From JANYLB01 sp963837715 (GTDB taxonomy: Bacteria > Actinomycetota > Acidimicrobiia > IMCC26256 > JANYLB01): DNA of 64,000 nt. Below, in pieces: positions 26,724-35,933 of this stretch. Each line of letters starts with the position of its first letter. Position 1 is the first letter of the stretch. The stretch covers positions 1,178,001 through 1,242,000 of the forward strand of contig CAWIOF010000004.1 of assembly GCA_963837715.1 (NCBI GenBank), written 5' to 3'. The translations under genes and the position numbers were made by a program. The notes below the pieces were generated by a model. The model was not told the origin of the DNA. It worked only from the letters and a program-made list of their open reading frames with translations, and ran no database searches.

Positions 26724-27723
26724 ACGCGTCGAGCACCGCGGCCCAGGTGTCGGCGCCCACGGAGTACGGCGTGTTGAACGCGACGCGGTCGACCACGTCG
26801 CCGTAGCGCTGAGCGATCGTGGCCGCGACCTCCTGGGGGGTGCCGCGCACGGCGAACGTCGACAGCATCTCGTCGTCGATCGCGGCGGCCATCGCAGCCC
26901 AGTCGCCGGTCTTCGACAGGCGGTTCAGCTCGGTCTGCAGATCACCCCAGCCGTGGGCGTCGAGCACCACGCGGTACGCGGGTGTCGAGCCGTAGAACGC
27001 GATCTGCGCCTTGGTCGCGACGGCCGCAGCCGCGAGCTCATCGTCGGTCGTGCCGGTGACGACCATCACCGGGAACGACACCTCGAGGTCGGCACGCGTG
27101 CGGCCCGATCGTTCGAGGCCGGTATCGAGATGCGGCCAGAGGTGCTCGCGGAGGTAGCGCTCGGTGGTGAACGGATGGACGATGAAGCCGTCGCCCACTT
27201 CGCCCGCGACCTCGGTCATCGCCGGGCCCACCCCCGCGAGCCAGACCCTCGGGAGGCCGAACGGGTTCGGACCCGGATCGAAGAACGGCGTCATCAGCGT
27301 GTGGCGGTAGAAGTCGCCCTCGAACCGCAGCGGCGCAGATTCTTGCCACGACGTCCAGATGGCGCGGAGCGCGAGCACGAACTCGCGCATGCGGGGCGCG
27401 GGGTGCGACCACGGCATCGAGAACCGCTTCTCGATGTGGGGTTTGATCTGGGAGCCGAGTCCGAGCGCGAACCGCCCGCCGGAGAGGCGTTGCAGGTCGT
27501 ACGCGATGTTCGCCACGGTCATGGGGTTGCGGGCGAACGCGATCGCGACGGCGGTCGCGAGGTCGAGGCGTTCCGTGGCGTCGGCGGCGAGCACGAGCGG
27601 GAAGAAGGGGTCGTGTGGCCCTTCGAACGTGTAGACGCCGTCGTAGCCCGCCTCCTCGAGGGCGCGGGCCGCGGCGGGGACGACGTCGAGTCCGGTGGTC
27701 ACGAGGGGCGCATCGATCTTCAT
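26707..27723 (-). CDS. LLM-class F420-dependent oxidoreductase
   Basis: 338 residues, ATG 27723. It is a bacterial luciferase-like TIM barrel. The pattern ALEEAGYDGVYTFEGPHDPFFP, then LSGGRFALGLGSQIKPHIEKR, matches F420-dependent enzymes of the TIGR03617-like group. RVWLAGVGPAMTEVAGEVGDG is the usual core. It should bind F420 rather than FMN, which fits an actinobacterium. It lies between the PIG-L gene (3' overlap of 17 bases) and ilvD (divergent, 57 bases). The substrate cannot be predicted. Confidence 0.87.
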   Translation of the reverse strand: MKIDAPLVTTGLDVVPAAARALEEAGYDGVYTFEGPHDPFFPLVLAADATERLDLATAVAIAFARNPMTVANIAYDLQRLSGGRFALGLGSQIKPHIEKRFSMPWSHPAPRMREFVLALRAIWTSWQESAPLRFEGDFYRHTLMTPFFDPGPNPFGLPRVWLAGVGPAMTEVAGEVGDGFIVHPFTTERYLREHLWPHLDTGLERSGRTRADLEVSFPVMVVTGTTDDELAAAAVATKAQIAFYGSTPAYRVVLDAHGWGDLQTELNRLSKTGDWAAMAAAIDDEMLSTFAVRGTPQEVAATIAQRYGDVVDRVAFNTPYSVGADTWAAVLDAFSEYR

Positions 27724-27780
27724 CGGCCGGAGACTAGAACCCGTGCCGGAGGAGATGTCGCGCCCATTACGCTCGCTGGC

Positions 27781-29478
27781 ATGTCGACTCCTCATGAACC
27801 CACCACGATGAAGCCCCGGAGCTACGAGGTGACCGACGGGGTCGGGCGGGCCCCGGCCCGGGCGATGCTGCGGGCCGTCGGGATGGGCGACGGCGACTTC
27901 GGCAAGGGTCAGGTCGGTGTCGCGTCGAGCTGGAACGAGGTCACGCCCTGCAACATGCCGCTCGACCGCCTGGCCCAGCGGGCGAAGGCCGGTGTCCGCG
28001 ACGCGGGTGGGTTCCCGTTCGAGTTCGTGACCATCGCGGTGAGCGACGGGATCTCGATGGGCCACGAGGGGATGCGCGGCTCCCTGGTGAGCCGCGAGAT
28101 CATCTGCGACTCCGTCGAGTGCATGGTGCACTCCGAGCGGTTCGACGCCCTCGTCGCGTTCGCGGGATGCGACAAGAGCCTGCCCGGGATGCTGATGGCC
28201 GCGGCCCGGCTCAACGTGCCGTCGATCTTCCTCTACGGCGGCTCGATCCTCCCCGGCCACTACAAGGGCCAGGCGCTCGACGTGGTCAGCGTGTTCGAGG
28301 CCGTCGGCGCGTGCGCGGCGGGGACCATCACCGAGACCGAGTTGGGTGAGATCGAGCGCCGGGCCTGCCCGACCGAAGGCAGCTGCGCGGGGATGTTCAC
28401 CGCCAACACCATGGCATCGGTGGGCGAAGCGATCGGGATGTCGCTCCCCGGGAGTGCATCGCCGCCCGCGGTCGACCGCCGCCGCGACGACGACGCGTTC
28501 GCGTCGGGCAAGGCCGTGATGAACCTGCTCGCCCGCAACATCCGGGCGCGCGACATCATGACCAAGGAGGCGTTCGAGAACGCCATCGCGGTGGTGATGG
28601 CGCTCGGTGGTTCGACGAACGCAGTCCTGCATCTCCTCGCGATCGCGCACGAGGCGCGCGTCGAGCTCGAGCTCGACGACTTCAACCGGATCGGGGCGCG
28701 GGTTCCGCATCTCGCCGACACCAAGCCGCACGGCAAGTACCACATGGCCGACGTCGACGCGATCGGTGGGGTCCCGGTGGTGATGCGCGAGCTGCTCGAA
28801 GCCGGGCTGCTCCACGGCGACGTGATGACCGTCACCGGCAAGACGATGGCCGAGAACCTGCGCGACATCGACCCGCCGGCGCCCGACGGCGACGTGATCC
28901 ATCCCCTCGAGCGCGCCGATCCACGTTCAGGGTGGCCTCGCGATCCTCACGGGATCGCTGGCGCCGAAGGGCAGCGTCGTGAAGGTCGCCGGGATCGACG
29001 AGCTGCGGTTCGAGGGAACGGCCCGCGTGTTCGACGGCGAAGATGCCGCCATGGAGGCGATCATGGCCGGCAGCATCAACGCCGGCGACGTGGTCGTGAT
29101 CCGCTACGAGGGTCCGAAGGGCGGACCGGGTATGCGCGAGATGCTCGCCGTGACCGGCGCGATGAAGGGCGCGGGGCGCGGGGCCGACGCGGCGTTGATC
29201 ACCGACGGACGGTTCTCCGGTGGCACCCACGGGTATTGCGTCGGTCATGTCGCGCCCGAGGCGGTCGACGGCGGTCCGATCGCGTTCGTCGCCGACGGTG
29301 ACACGATCGTGATCGACGCGGAGGCGCACACGATCGACCTCGCTCGTCGACGACGAGACCCTCGCGCGAGCGCCGCAAGAACTGGAAGCTGCCCGAGCCC
29401 CGCTACACGAGCGGGTTCCTCGCCAAGTACGCCAAGCTCGCGCAGGGTGCCGAGACCGGCGCCATCACGAACTTCTAG
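27781..29478 (+). CDS. ilvD: Dihydroxy-acid dehydratase (three frameshifts)
   Basis: About 564 residues when corrected. It dehydrates dihydroxyacids to the 2-keto acids of valine and isoleucine. NEVTPCNMPL and AGCDKSLPGMLMAAAR hold two Fe-S cluster cysteines and PTEGSCAGMFTANTM the third. The mobile C-terminal motif GRFSGGTHGYCVGHV is intact. Breaks near 28918, 29340 and 29373 are all net +1. Beyond the last the frame reads RRKNWKLPEPRYTSGFLAKY to the stop. ATG 27781 follows TACGCT by seven bases, so a leaderless message is likely. It stands apart from ilvBNC by 4.7 kb and is convergent with the NlpC gene. Confidence 0.93.
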
Positions 29479-29490
29479 ACATCAGTCAGA

Positions 29491-30816
29491 TCAGGCGAGC
29501 GGGCGCGACGCGCCGGCGTAGCGGTCGCTGCTCGTGTCGGCTCGGTCGACGACGACGCCCCACTGGGCGCCCTTGGCCTCGACGTCCCATCCGGCACCGA
29601 TGTACAGCACCACGTGCTCGCCGCCGCCGGGTCCGTAGGCGAGCAGGTCGCCGGGGCGCAGATCGCCCGTGGCCACCCGTGAACCGGCGCCGAGCTGGGC
29701 TCCGGAGAAGTGGGGGAGACCGATCTGGTTCTCGGCCCAGGCCCGCCGGGTGAGGCCGGAGCAGTCGTAGCTGTTGGGTCCGCTCGTCGCGTACACGTAG
29801 TCCTTGCCGACCTGCGAGAGCGCGAAGTACATCGCCCGCAGCGCCGGCGTGGGGGTTGCGGCCCAGATGGTCGCGAGCTCCGCGCCGTCGGCGCCGATCT
29901 CGGCATCGACAACCTCGCTGAGTCGCTGGCGTTTGGCCTCGTACTCGGCCTTCGGCGGCTGCTCCTCGGCCACCGCGCCGAACGCGACGGCGATTGCATC
30001 ACGGTTCGTCGGTGCCGCGAACGCGGCTGCGAGCGCGGCTGCCGAGCGCGCCGCGGCGAAGTCGGCGGCGCGGAGGGCGTCGCCCGCGGCCCGGGCCGCT
30101 TCCGCGATGGGTCCGGGCCCGGCCGATGCCGCGGTCACCGGACCCGACGCGCCGATCGTGGCGGTGGAAGCTGCCAGTTTCGCCTTCAGGTTGTCGAGGC
30201 GTTCCTGGCTCGACAGCTGCTGGGAGGCGTTCGTCTCGAGCGCGGCTTCGGTGGCGCGCAGTTGTTCGTCGAGCTCGACGAGCCGCGCCTGCATGGCCTT
30301 GATCCCGGTCTGGTCGGCGTCGTCGGCCGCGTTGGTCAGCTTCTCCAGCCGGTCGTTGCTGAGTGACGGTCGGAGCAGGTCCTCGATGCTCTCACCGCTG
30401 AACGACTTCATGTAGGTGCGCACGGCGCGGTCACGTCGGTTCGTCTTGGTCTCCGCGAGCTCGGTGCGTGTCGCCTCGGTCTCGGTTCGGTTCGCCTCGC
30501 GGGCGGCCAGCAGCTCTGCGTGCTCGCGCTGCAGCCGTCGGGTGGTCGTCTCGAGGGTGACGACCTCCGTGGCCGCGGCCTCCAGAGAGTCTCCGGCGGG
30601 CGTCGCGACGTCGGAGCTCCCGGGATCGGCGCTCGCGATTCCGGGACGCGTGACCGTCGCACCGACACCGACGCCGCCGGCGAGCAGCGCGAGGGCGAGG
30701 GCCCCGGCGAGGAACCGACCGCGCCGCGGGCGGACAGTCGCGAGGTTCGCGTTCGGGTGGTTCGGTCGGGTGTTCAGGCGCACGCGTCTTCCCATCCGTG
30801 GGGGTGAACTCCGCAT
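29491..30816 (-). CDS. Secreted NlpC/P60 peptidoglycan endopeptidase with coiled coil
   Basis: 441 residues from ATG 30816 (ATG 30795 is an alternative). A basic N-region and hydrophobic core (FLAGALALALLAGGVGVGA) end at an ASA-DPG signal cleavage. A long coiled-coil of about 180 residues follows, with RLQREHAELLAAREAN repeats, then an Ala-rich linker. The C-terminal NlpC/P60 domain has the catalytic cysteine in YDCSGLTRRAW and histidine in GEHVVLYIG. This is the layout of RipA/PcsB-type cell-separation hydrolases, which are held inactive by the coiled coil. It converges on ilvD with a 12-base gap and is divergent from the glycosylase gene. Confidence 0.88.
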   Translation of the reverse strand: MRSSPPRMGRRVRLNTRPNHPNANLATVRPRRGRFLAGALALALLAGGVGVGATVTRPGIASADPGSSDVATPAGDSLEAAATEVVTLETTTRRLQREHAELLAAREANRTETEATRTELAETKTNRRDRAVRTYMKSFSGESIEDLLRPSLSNDRLEKLTNAADDADQTGIKAMQARLVELDEQLRATEAALETNASQQLSSQERLDNLKAKLAASTATIGASGPVTAASAGPGPIAEAARAAGDALRAADFAAARSAAALAAAFAAPTNRDAIAVAFGAVAEEQPPKAEYEAKRQRLSEVVDAEIGADGAELATIWAATPTPALRAMYFALSQVGKDYVYATSGPNSYDCSGLTRRAWAENQIGLPHFSGAQLGAGSRVATGDLRPGDLLAYGPGGGEHVVLYIGAGWDVEAKGAQWGVVVDRADTSSDRYAGASRPLA

Positions 30817-30894
30817 GCTAGACAGCTCCGACCCCGATGTTCGTGGGCCGATCGGCCCAGCGACCCCGGCCCGAGGGCTGGTTCTGGAGTCACC

Positions 30895-31683
30895 GTGCCC
30901 GAGATCCTCGAGGTCGAGACGGCCCGTGTGCTGATCGCGGAACGAGCCCTCGATCGGGAGATCCGCTCGGTGCTCGCTCCCGACGCCTGGTTCCTGAAGC
31001 GGGGCCTCACGGCGAGGGCGGTGAAGACGGCACTCTCGGGGCGTTGCCTCGCCGATGCGCGCCGTCGGGGCAAGTTGCTCCTCGTCGACACCAGCGACGA
31101 CGGCCCGACACTCGGCCTCCATCTCGGCATGAGCGGGCGGGTGATCGTCGACGGTGAGGCCGCCGGCGACCCGTTGCTCTACGCGAGCAACAAGGAGAAC
31201 CCGGCCTGGCATCGATTCGGGGTCCGGTTCGTCGACGGCGGCTCGATGTCGTTGCGCGACCCCCGGCGTCTCGGCGCCGTCGAGCTCGACCCCGATGAGA
31301 GTCGCCTCGGACCCGATGCGCTCACGCTCACCCGCCGGCGCCTCGACGACGTGGTCACGCGCAGCCGCGCCCCGCTGAAGGCCGTGCTGATGGACCAGTC
31401 CCGCATCGCGGGACTCGGGAACCTCCTCACCGACGAGGCACTCTGGCGGGCCGGACTCGACCCGGCCCGGCGCGCCGATTCGCTCGATGCCGAGGAGCGG
31501 GTGCGGCTGCATCGCTCGATCCGCACCACGGTGCGGACCCTGGGCCGTCGGGGCGGATCGCACACCGGGGACCACATGCCGGCCCGGATCCCGGGTGGGA
31601 TGTGTCCGCGCGACGGCGCCCCGATGCTGCGGCGCACCATCGGGGGTCGGACCACCTACTCGTGTTCGCTCCATCAGGTCTGA
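30895..31683 (+). CDS. Fpg/Nei-family DNA glycosylase with altered zinc finger
   Basis: 262 residues from GTG 30895. After the initiator, Pro-Glu forms the Fpg/Nei nucleophile (PEILEVETAR). The catalytic domain has LHLGMSGRV; the H2TH region has RIAGLGNLLTDEALWRAGLDP. The C-terminal finger is CPRDG...YSCSLHQV: only two cysteines plus Asp/His sit where the usual Cys4 finger has four. This resembles some Nei2-type proteins rather than Fpg. It should excise oxidised bases, although the finger change may alter DNA binding. The gene opens a short plus-strand run ending at the two-component system. Confidence 0.83.
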   Translation: MPEILEVETARVLIAERALDREIRSVLAPDAWFLKRGLTARAVKTALSGRCLADARRRGKLLLVDTSDDGPTLGLHLGMSGRVIVDGEAAGDPLLYASNKENPAWHRFGVRFVDGGSMSLRDPRRLGAVELDPDESRLGPDALTLTRRRLDDVVTRSRAPLKAVLMDQSRIAGLGNLLTDEALWRAGLDPARRADSLDAEERVRLHRSIRTTVRTLGRRGGSHTGDHMPARIPGGMCPRDGAPMLRRTIGGRTTYSCSLHQV

Positions 31684-31808
31684 CCCGGCAGGCCTGACGC
31701 GGCAGTCTGCGTGCGCTCATCGTCTTCTCACCGGGGGCGTGGCGCGATGGGTGGATGTCGGTCGACGCGTCCGGCCCCGACGCCCGGACCCACATACCAT
31801 CGGATGTC

Positions 31809-32492
31809 GTGCGGGTACTCGTGGTCGAAGACGAAGCCAAGATGGCGGACCTCCTCGAACGTGCCCTCGAGCGGGAGGGCTACGCCGTCGACTCGGTCGG
31901 GACGGGCGTCGACGCGCTGTGGTTGGCGAGCGAGTACGAGTACGACGCGATCGTGCTCGACGTGATGATCCCCGCCCCCGACGGCTTCGAGGTGTGTCGC
32001 CGCCTCCGGGCCGACGGACGGTGGGCGCCGGTGCTGCTGCTGACCGCGCGCGACGGAGTCGACGACCGCGTCGAAGGGCTCGACGCCGGCGCCGACGACT
32101 ACCTCCCGAAACCCTTCACGTTCGCCGAGTTGTACGCGCGACTCCGTGCCCTGACCCGTCGGGCCGCGTCGGAACGACCGACGGTCGTCACGGTCGGCGA
32201 CCTCGAACTCGACCCGGCCGGCCACACCGTGAGCCGCGAGGGAACCCGGATCGAGCTCAGTGCGAAGGAGTTCGCGCTCCTGCACCTGTTCATGCGTCAC
32301 CCCGACGAAGCGTTGACGCGCACGTTCATCCTCGAGCGGGTGTGGGACTTCGCGTACGACGGCACGTCGAATGTGGTCGACGTCTACGTTCGCTACCTCC
32401 GCGACAAGATCGACCGTCCGTTCGAGCGGGCCTCGCTCGAGACGGTGCGCGGCGTCGGATACCGCCTGCGGAGCGACCAGCCCCACGGATGA
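31809..32492 (+). CDS. OmpR/PhoB-family response regulator
   Basis: 227 residues. VRVLVVEDEAKMADLLERAL opens the receiver; the phospho-acceptor Asp is in DAIVLDVMIPAPDG and the switch lysine in DYLPKPFTFAEL. A winged-helix DNA-binding domain follows, with LSAKEFALLHLFMRHPDEAL and VVDVYVRYLRDKID. GTG 31809 lies eight bases after TACCAT; an in-frame ATG at 31755 is less likely. It overlaps the kinase gene by ATGA. MprA/TcrA-type regulators are the nearest relatives by sequence style. The target genes are unknown. Confidence 0.92.
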   Translation: MRVLVVEDEAKMADLLERALEREGYAVDSVGTGVDALWLASEYEYDAIVLDVMIPAPDGFEVCRRLRADGRWAPVLLLTARDGVDDRVEGLDAGADDYLPKPFTFAELYARLRALTRRAASERPTVVTVGDLELDPAGHTVSREGTRIELSAKEFALLHLFMRHPDEALTRTFILERVWDFAYDGTSNVVDVYVRYLRDKIDRPFERASLETVRGVGYRLRSDQPHG

Positions 32493-33922
32493 TCCCCCGC
32501 ACGCTCCAGGGTCGGCTGGCACTCACGTTCGGAGTCGCGACGCTCGCGGTCGCAGCGGTGCTCGGGCTCGTCGTGTTCGCCCAGTTCCACACCGCGCTGC
32601 GCGACGCGCTCGACGAAGACCTCTCGAGCCGATTCGAGAACCTCTCGACGTTCCTGGCCCAGACCGACGCCGACGCGGTCGACCCCTCCGTCGCGCCGGT
32701 GCTCCCGGAGACGGAATCGTTCGCCCAGGTGATCCGACCCGGTGGCGACGTGCTGACCGCCTCGCCGAAGGCGCTGCTCACACAACCTGTGTTGACGCCC
32801 GGCGAGCTCCGACGGGCGGGTGTGCGCAACGAGACGCACGTCCAGTCGACACCCCCCGAGGGGAACTCGGTCCGGCTGCGGGCGGGGCCGGCCCGACTGG
32901 GTGACGAGCCGGTGGTCATCGTGGTGGGGACGAGCCTCGAGCAGAGTGCGCAGGCGGAACACCGCCTCGCCCTCGCTCTGGGCGTCGGCCTCCCGCTGCT
33001 GTCCGTACTCGTCGGCGTCGGCGGGTGGTTCCTCGCCGGGGCTGTGCTCGCGCCGGTCCGGTCGATGGTCGACGACGCCGGCGAGCTCGCCGCCCGCGAG
33101 CCGGGCCAACGCCTCTCGATCCCCGAGGGGACCGAAGAGCTCGCGGAGCTGGCGCGGCGCCTCAACGACCTGCTCGACCGCATCGAGTCGGCGATGGTGC
33201 ACGAGCGCGCGTTCCTCGACGACGCGAGCCACGAACTGCGTACGCCGATCGCCATCGTGCGGGGTGAGGTCGAGCTGGCGCAGATGGCTGCAGCCGACAA
33301 CGAGGCCACGCGTCACAGTGAGGTCGCCCGCGCGCTCGACTCGACGCTCGAAGAGGTCGAACGCCTCGACCGACTCGCTGCGAACCTCCTCGTGCTCGCC
33401 CGCACCCGGGCCGGCCGGGCCGGCGAGGCTCGGCGTGTCGATCTCGGAGTGGTCGCCCGCCGTGCCACCGACAACGCGGCGCGCGCTCGTCGCGTGGTCG
33501 CCGGCGCGCTCGAAGTCGACGTGTCGGTCACCGTCGACGGTCCACCCGACGACCCGCTGGTCACGCTCGGCGACGAGACGGCCCTGGAACGGGCGATCGG
33601 CAACCTGGTCGACAACGCGTTGCGGCACGCACGCGCTCGGGTCGACGTCGAGGTGCACAGCGGCGACGAACTGGTTGTCGTTGCGGTGCGCGACGACGGT
33701 CCCGGGTTCCCGGAGTCGATGCTCCCGACCGTGTTCGACAGATTCTCGAGCGACACGGCCGGGCGCAGCTCGACGCCCAACGCCGGGCTCGGCCTCGCGA
33801 TCGTCGACGCCATCGCGACCGCCCACGGCGGCCGCGTCACCGCCGAGAACACGCCCACCGGCGCCCTCGTCCAGCTCATGCTCCTCTCACGGACGGATCC
33901 GCATGATGGGGGTGCCCGATGA
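32489..33922 (+). CDS. Sensor histidine kinase, partner of the OmpR-type regulator
   Basis: 477 residues. There are two membrane helices, about 9-30 and 160-180 (LPLLSVLVGVGGWFLAGAVL). They bracket an extracytoplasmic sensor of about 130 residues with no recognisable domain. HAMP follows (APVRSMVDDAGELA), then the H-box DASHELRTPIAIVRGEVELA, the N-box NLVDNALRHA, G1 DDGPGFPESM and G2 NAGLGLAIVDAIATAHGG. It is coupled to the regulator by ATGA overlap. The stop is 283 bases before ilvB, and the attenuator region in between separates the units. Confidence 0.92.
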   Translation: MIPRTLQGRLALTFGVATLAVAAVLGLVVFAQFHTALRDALDEDLSSRFENLSTFLAQTDADAVDPSVAPVLPETESFAQVIRPGGDVLTASPKALLTQPVLTPGELRRAGVRNETHVQSTPPEGNSVRLRAGPARLGDEPVVIVVGTSLEQSAQAEHRLALALGVGLPLLSVLVGVGGWFLAGAVLAPVRSMVDDAGELAAREPGQRLSIPEGTEELAELARRLNDLLDRIESAMVHERAFLDDASHELRTPIAIVRGEVELAQMAAADNEATRHSEVARALDSTLEEVERLDRLAANLLVLARTRAGRAGEARRVDLGVVARRATDNAARARRVVAGALEVDVSVTVDGPPDDPLVTLGDETALERAIGNLVDNALRHARARVDVEVHSGDELVVVAVRDDGPGFPESMLPTVFDRFSSDTAGRSSTPNAGLGLAIVDAIATAHGGRVTAENTPTGALVQLMLLSRTDPHDGGAR

Positions 33923-34011
33923 GGGTGCACCGCAGACCGGTCCGAGGCTCGGACCCCCCGCCCGACCCGACCCGTCCGAGCCCGGCCCGGCTGCGGTGCG
34001 TTTTTCTCCTT

Positions 34012-34038
34012 GCATCAGCCGCGGCGATGCGTCAAGAT
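34012..34038 (+). promoter_or_regulatory. Putative ilvBNC promoter
   Basis: TTGCAT at 34012-34017 and CAAGAT at 34033-34038 are 15 bases apart. Transcription from here would begin a few bases before the leader-peptide ATG at 34048. The spacing is short, so the assignment is tentative. Upstream, 33923-34011 shows nothing else of note. Confidence 0.35.
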
Positions 34039-34047
34039 GTCGGTTCC

Positions 34048-34086
34048 ATGTATTCGTTCTCCGCCACCGTTCTCGTAGTTACCTAG
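34048..34086 (+). CDS. ilvB leader peptide (attenuation)
   Basis: ATG 34048 to TAG 34084-34086 encodes 12 residues, MYSFSATVLVVT. Four of the last five residues are branched-chain (V-L-V-V), read as GTT CTC GTA GTT, and the stop codon touches the first base of the following hairpin. This is the layout of an amino-acid-responsive transcription attenuator. Shortage of valyl- or leucyl-tRNA would stall ribosomes over these codons. Too short for most gene callers. No SD precedes it; it may be leaderless. Confidence 0.7.
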   Translation: MYSFSATVLVVT

Positions 34087-34114
34087 CGCACGGCGCTTCG
34101 GCGCGTCCGTGCGC
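34086..34114 (+). promoter_or_regulatory. Pause/antiterminator-region hairpin of the ilvB attenuator
   Basis: GCGCACGG (34086-34093) pairs with CCGTGCGC (34107-34114). An inner CGC-TTCG-GCG stem is capped by a stable UUCG tetraloop. It begins on the leader-peptide stop codon, so a ribosome sitting on the Val codons would block its formation. The alternative antiterminator pairing is not obvious by eye. Confidence 0.6.
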
Positions 34115-34120
34115 TCTCCG

Positions 34121-34147
34121 CCCCTCGCCCCAGGCGAGGGGTTTTTT
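34121..34147 (+). terminator. Intrinsic terminator of the ilvB attenuator
   Basis: CCCCTCGCC (34121-34129) pairs perfectly with GGCGAGGGG (34133-34141) around a three-base loop and is followed by six T (34142-34147). It is the only terminator with a full T-run seen in the window. It lies 58 bases before the ilvB start, so it must be read through for ilvBNC expression. Confidence 0.85.
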
Positions 34148-34148
34148 C

Positions 34149-34164
34149 TGTCCGTTTTCGGACA
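34149..34164 (+). other. Small hairpin after the attenuator
   Basis: TGTCCG (34149-34154) and CGGACA (34159-34164) around TTTT. It directly follows the terminator's T-tract; it could stabilise the read-through message or be a second weak stop. Confidence 0.4.
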
Positions 34165-34205
34165 CGACCCCCACTTGCGACGACTCACCAGGATCAGGAG
34201 CAGCG

Positions 34206-35933
34206 ATGAAGCTCACCGGGGCCCAGGCCCTCATCAAGAGCCTCGAGATGGAGGGCGTGGAGGTCATGTTCGGCCTCCCGGGCGGTGCGATCCTCCCCGT
34301 CTACGACCCGCTCATCGACTCGTCGATCCGCCACATCCTCGTCCGGCACGAGCAGGGCGCAGGGCACATGGCGGAGGGGTATGCCCACGCGACCGGGCGA
34401 CCGGGGGTGGCCATGGTCACCAGCGGTCCCGCGGCGACGAACATCGTGACCGCCCTTGCCGACGCGTACATGGACTCCGTGCCCCTGGTGGTCATCACCG
34501 GCCAGGTCCCGTACGCCTCGATCGGTACCGACGCCTTCCAGGAGTGCGACACGACCGGCATCACCATGCCGATCACCAAGCACAACTGGCTCGTGACCGA
34601 TGCCTCCGAGATCCCCGACACCATCCGCGAGGCGTTCCACGTCGCGACCACGGGTCGGCCCGGCCCGGTGCTCGTCGACTTCCCGAAAGACGTCGCCAAC
34701 CAGATGATGGACTGGTACTGGCCCGAGAGCGTCGACCTGCCCGGGTACAAGCCCAACACCAAGGGCCACACGAAGCAGATCAAGGACGCGGCGCGCCTCA
34801 TGGGTGAGTCGGAACGACCGGTGCTCTACGTGGGCGGCGGCATCCTGAAGGCCCGTGCGGCCGAAGCGCTGCTGGAGCTGGCCGAGCTCACCGGCATGCA
34901 CGTGGTCACCACGCTCATGGCCCGGGGCGCGTTCCCCGACGACCACCCGCTCTGCCTCGGCATGCCGGGCATGCACGGCAACTACACCGCGATCACCGCG
35001 ATGCAGAAGGCCGACCTGCTCATCGCGCTGGGTTCGCGCTTCGACGACCGCGTGACCGGCAAGGTCGGCGCGTTCGCGCCCGACGCCAAGATCATCCACG
35101 TCGACGTCGACCCCGCCGAACTCGGCAAGGTCCGCCGACCCGACGTGCCGATCGTGGGCGACTGCCGCATCGTGATCGAAGAGCTCGTGAAGGCGGTGAA
35201 GGCCGATCGAGCGAAGCGGGAGTGGGCCGACACGTCGGCGTGGGACGCGCAACTCGACTCGTGGCGCCAGGAGTTCCCGCTGAAGTACACCCAGGAGATC
35301 GACGGTCCGCTCAAGGCCCAGTACTGCATCGAGCAGCTGCGCGATCTCAGTCCCGACGACACGATCGTGGCGTCGGGGGTGGGGCAGCACCAGATGTTCG
35401 CCAGCCAGTACTGGCACTTCAACCACCCCTACACGTGGATCAACTCCGGCGGGTTGGGCACGATGGGCTTCGCGGTGCCGGCGGCGATCGGCGCCAAGGT
35501 CGGCATGCCGGAACGCACGGTCTGGGCGATCGACGGCGACGGTTGCTTCCAGATGACCGCGCAGGAGCTCGTGACCGCGTCGGCCGAGCGGATCCCGGTG
35601 AAGATCGCGATCCTGAACAACGCCTATCTCGGCATGGTCCGCCAGTGGCAGGAGCTCTTCTACGAAGAGCGCTACAGCGAGGTGTACCTCTCGCCCGACC
35701 TGCCCGACTACGTGAAGTGGGCCGAGGCGATGGGGTGCGTGGCGTTCCGCGTCGACACGATGGCCGACGTCGGTCCCACGATCGAGAAGGCGAACGCGAT
35801 CGACGACCGCCCGGTGGTGATCGACTTCCGGGTCGACTACCACGAGAAGGTGTATCCGATGGTGGCGGCGGGTTCGTCGAACGACGACGTGATCCTCGGC
35901 CCCGAGTTCGACCAACCGGAAGCGATCCAGTGA
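34206..35933 (+). CDS. ilvB: Acetolactate synthase large subunit
   Basis: 575 residues, uninterrupted. A ThDP enzyme that condenses pyruvate with pyruvate or 2-ketobutyrate. The catalytic glutamate is in LVRHEQGAGHMAEGYA, the ThDP motif runs from GDGCFQMTAQEL to NNAYLGMVRQW, and the FAD region is present (FDDRVTGKVGAFA). ATG 34206 has AGGAG at five bases, unlike the leaderless genes nearby, in keeping with translation from a long attenuated leader. It overlaps ilvN by one base (TGATG). The first gene of ilvBNC. Confidence 0.96.
   Translation: MKLTGAQALIKSLEMEGVEVMFGLPGGAILPVYDPLIDSSIRHILVRHEQGAGHMAEGYAHATGRPGVAMVTSGPAATNIVTALADAYMDSVPLVVITGQVPYASIGTDAFQECDTTGITMPITKHNWLVTDASEIPDTIREAFHVATTGRPGPVLVDFPKDVANQMMDWYWPESVDLPGYKPNTKGHTKQIKDAARLMGESERPVLYVGGGILKARAAEALLELAELTGMHVVTTLMARGAFPDDHPLCLGMPGMHGNYTAITAMQKADLLIALGSRFDDRVTGKVGAFAPDAKIIHVDVDPAELGKVRRPDVPIVGDCRIVIEELVKAVKADRAKREWADTSAWDAQLDSWRQEFPLKYTQEIDGPLKAQYCIEQLRDLSPDDTIVASGVGQHQMFASQYWHFNHPYTWINSGGLGTMGFAVPAAIGAKVGMPERTVWAIDGDGCFQMTAQELVTASAERIPVKIAILNNAYLGMVRQWQELFYEERYSEVYLSPDLPDYVKWAEAMGCVAFRVDTMADVGPTIEKANAIDDRPVVIDFRVDYHEKVYPMVAAGSSNDDVILGPEFDQPEAIQ

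Noticed and set aside
32820..34205. N-terminal extension of ilvB into the histidine kinase region
   Set aside because: The open frame is a shadow of the kinase; ATG 34206 has a good ribosome site and follows the attenuator.
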